From Janthinobacterium tructae (GTDB lineage: Bacteria; Pseudomonadota; Gammaproteobacteria; Burkholderiales; Burkholderiaceae_D), in assembly GCF_006517255.1 (NCBI RefSeq), contig NZ_CP041185.1, positions 2,356,001-2,420,000 of the forward strand: 64,000 bases of DNA, written 5' to 3'. The translations under genes and the position numbers were made by a program. The notes beneath the pieces were generated by a model that did not search any database, was not told the DNA's origin, and saw only the letters and a list, made by a program, of their open reading frames with translations. Shown piece after piece: positions 63,967 to 64,000 of the stretch (position 1 is its first letter; every line of letters begins with the position of its first letter).

Positions 63967-64000
63967 TTACGGCTGCGGGTCGATCCGCTCATCCTTGGCG
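63967..64000 (-). CDS. Possible C-terminal end of a minus-strand gene
   Basis: The last 34 bases on the minus strand read AKDERIDPQP followed by a TAA stop at 63969-63967. This may be the end of a gene that continues past the right edge. Only ten codons are visible, so no product can be named. Confidence 0.25.
   Translation of the reverse strand, partial: AKDERIDPQP

Noticed and set aside
1..64000. CRISPR arrays, insertion sequences, prophage genes or rRNA
   Set aside because: No regularly spaced repeats, transposase or integrase motifs, phage structural genes or rRNA sequence were found on either strand.

Overview
The window is GC-rich chromosomal DNA of a betaproteobacterium, most likely an Oxalobacteraceae member (Janthinobacterium, Duganella or Massilia-like). 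The grounds are the complete 14-gene nuo operon with separate nuoC and nuoD followed by a DUF2818 gene, the tpiA-secG-tRNA-Leu-nuo order, a PEP-CTERM protein, rpsO-pnp, adjacent ispD and ispF, and the overall protein style. The genus is an inference. No insertion sequence, prophage, integrase, CRISPR array or rRNA was seen.

Layout. 1-5.7 kb: an mdtABC-type RND efflux operon on the minus strand, cut by the left edge in mdtC. 6.1-13.6 kb: a GNAT acetyltransferase, the protease SppA, a sodium/solute symporter, a YeeE/YedE sulfur transporter and a Tat-exported PhoX phosphatase with two PHO-box-like sites upstream. 13.8-24.5 kb: an accessory stretch with two related MFS exporters, a DUF3820 protein, a glutaredoxin-fold protein without any cysteine, an APH(3')-type kinase next to an Lrp regulator, an RhtA-like exporter, a LysR gene divergent from its MFS neighbour, a PAS-GGDEF-EAL protein with a degenerate GGDEF, and a divergent LysR/pirin pair. 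24.7-31.7 kb: ribA with a hairpin just before its start, a trypsin-like protease translationally coupled to an FHA-membrane protein, a PEP-CTERM protein, a YjbR protein, and a TetR/MFS pair with two matching operator-like sites. 31.7-35.5 kb: a PQQ sugar dehydrogenase, ispF, ispD, a secreted HExxH protein and a Nudix hydrolase.

35.5-51.3 kb: DUF2818 and nuoN to nuoA (respiratory complex I) on the minus strand, ending in a strong terminator, with a tRNA-Leu(GAG) that has its own promoter and terminator, then secG. 51.4-64 kb: tpiA, a quinone oxidoreductase, a Sel1-repeat protein, a GIN-domain (DUF2807) protein, a small membrane or exported protein, a chemoreceptor, two hypothetical genes, pnp and rpsO, and two plus-strand lipoproteins.

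Most of the window is housekeeping. I found no clear multi-gene novel defence or biosynthetic system. The best leads are the protease/FHA-membrane operon, the cysteine-free glutaredoxin-like protein, the intrinsic APH(3')-like enzyme, the PHO-box pair at phoX, the TetR operator pair, and the ribA leader hairpin. Functions come from motif and family recognition by eye, with no database search.
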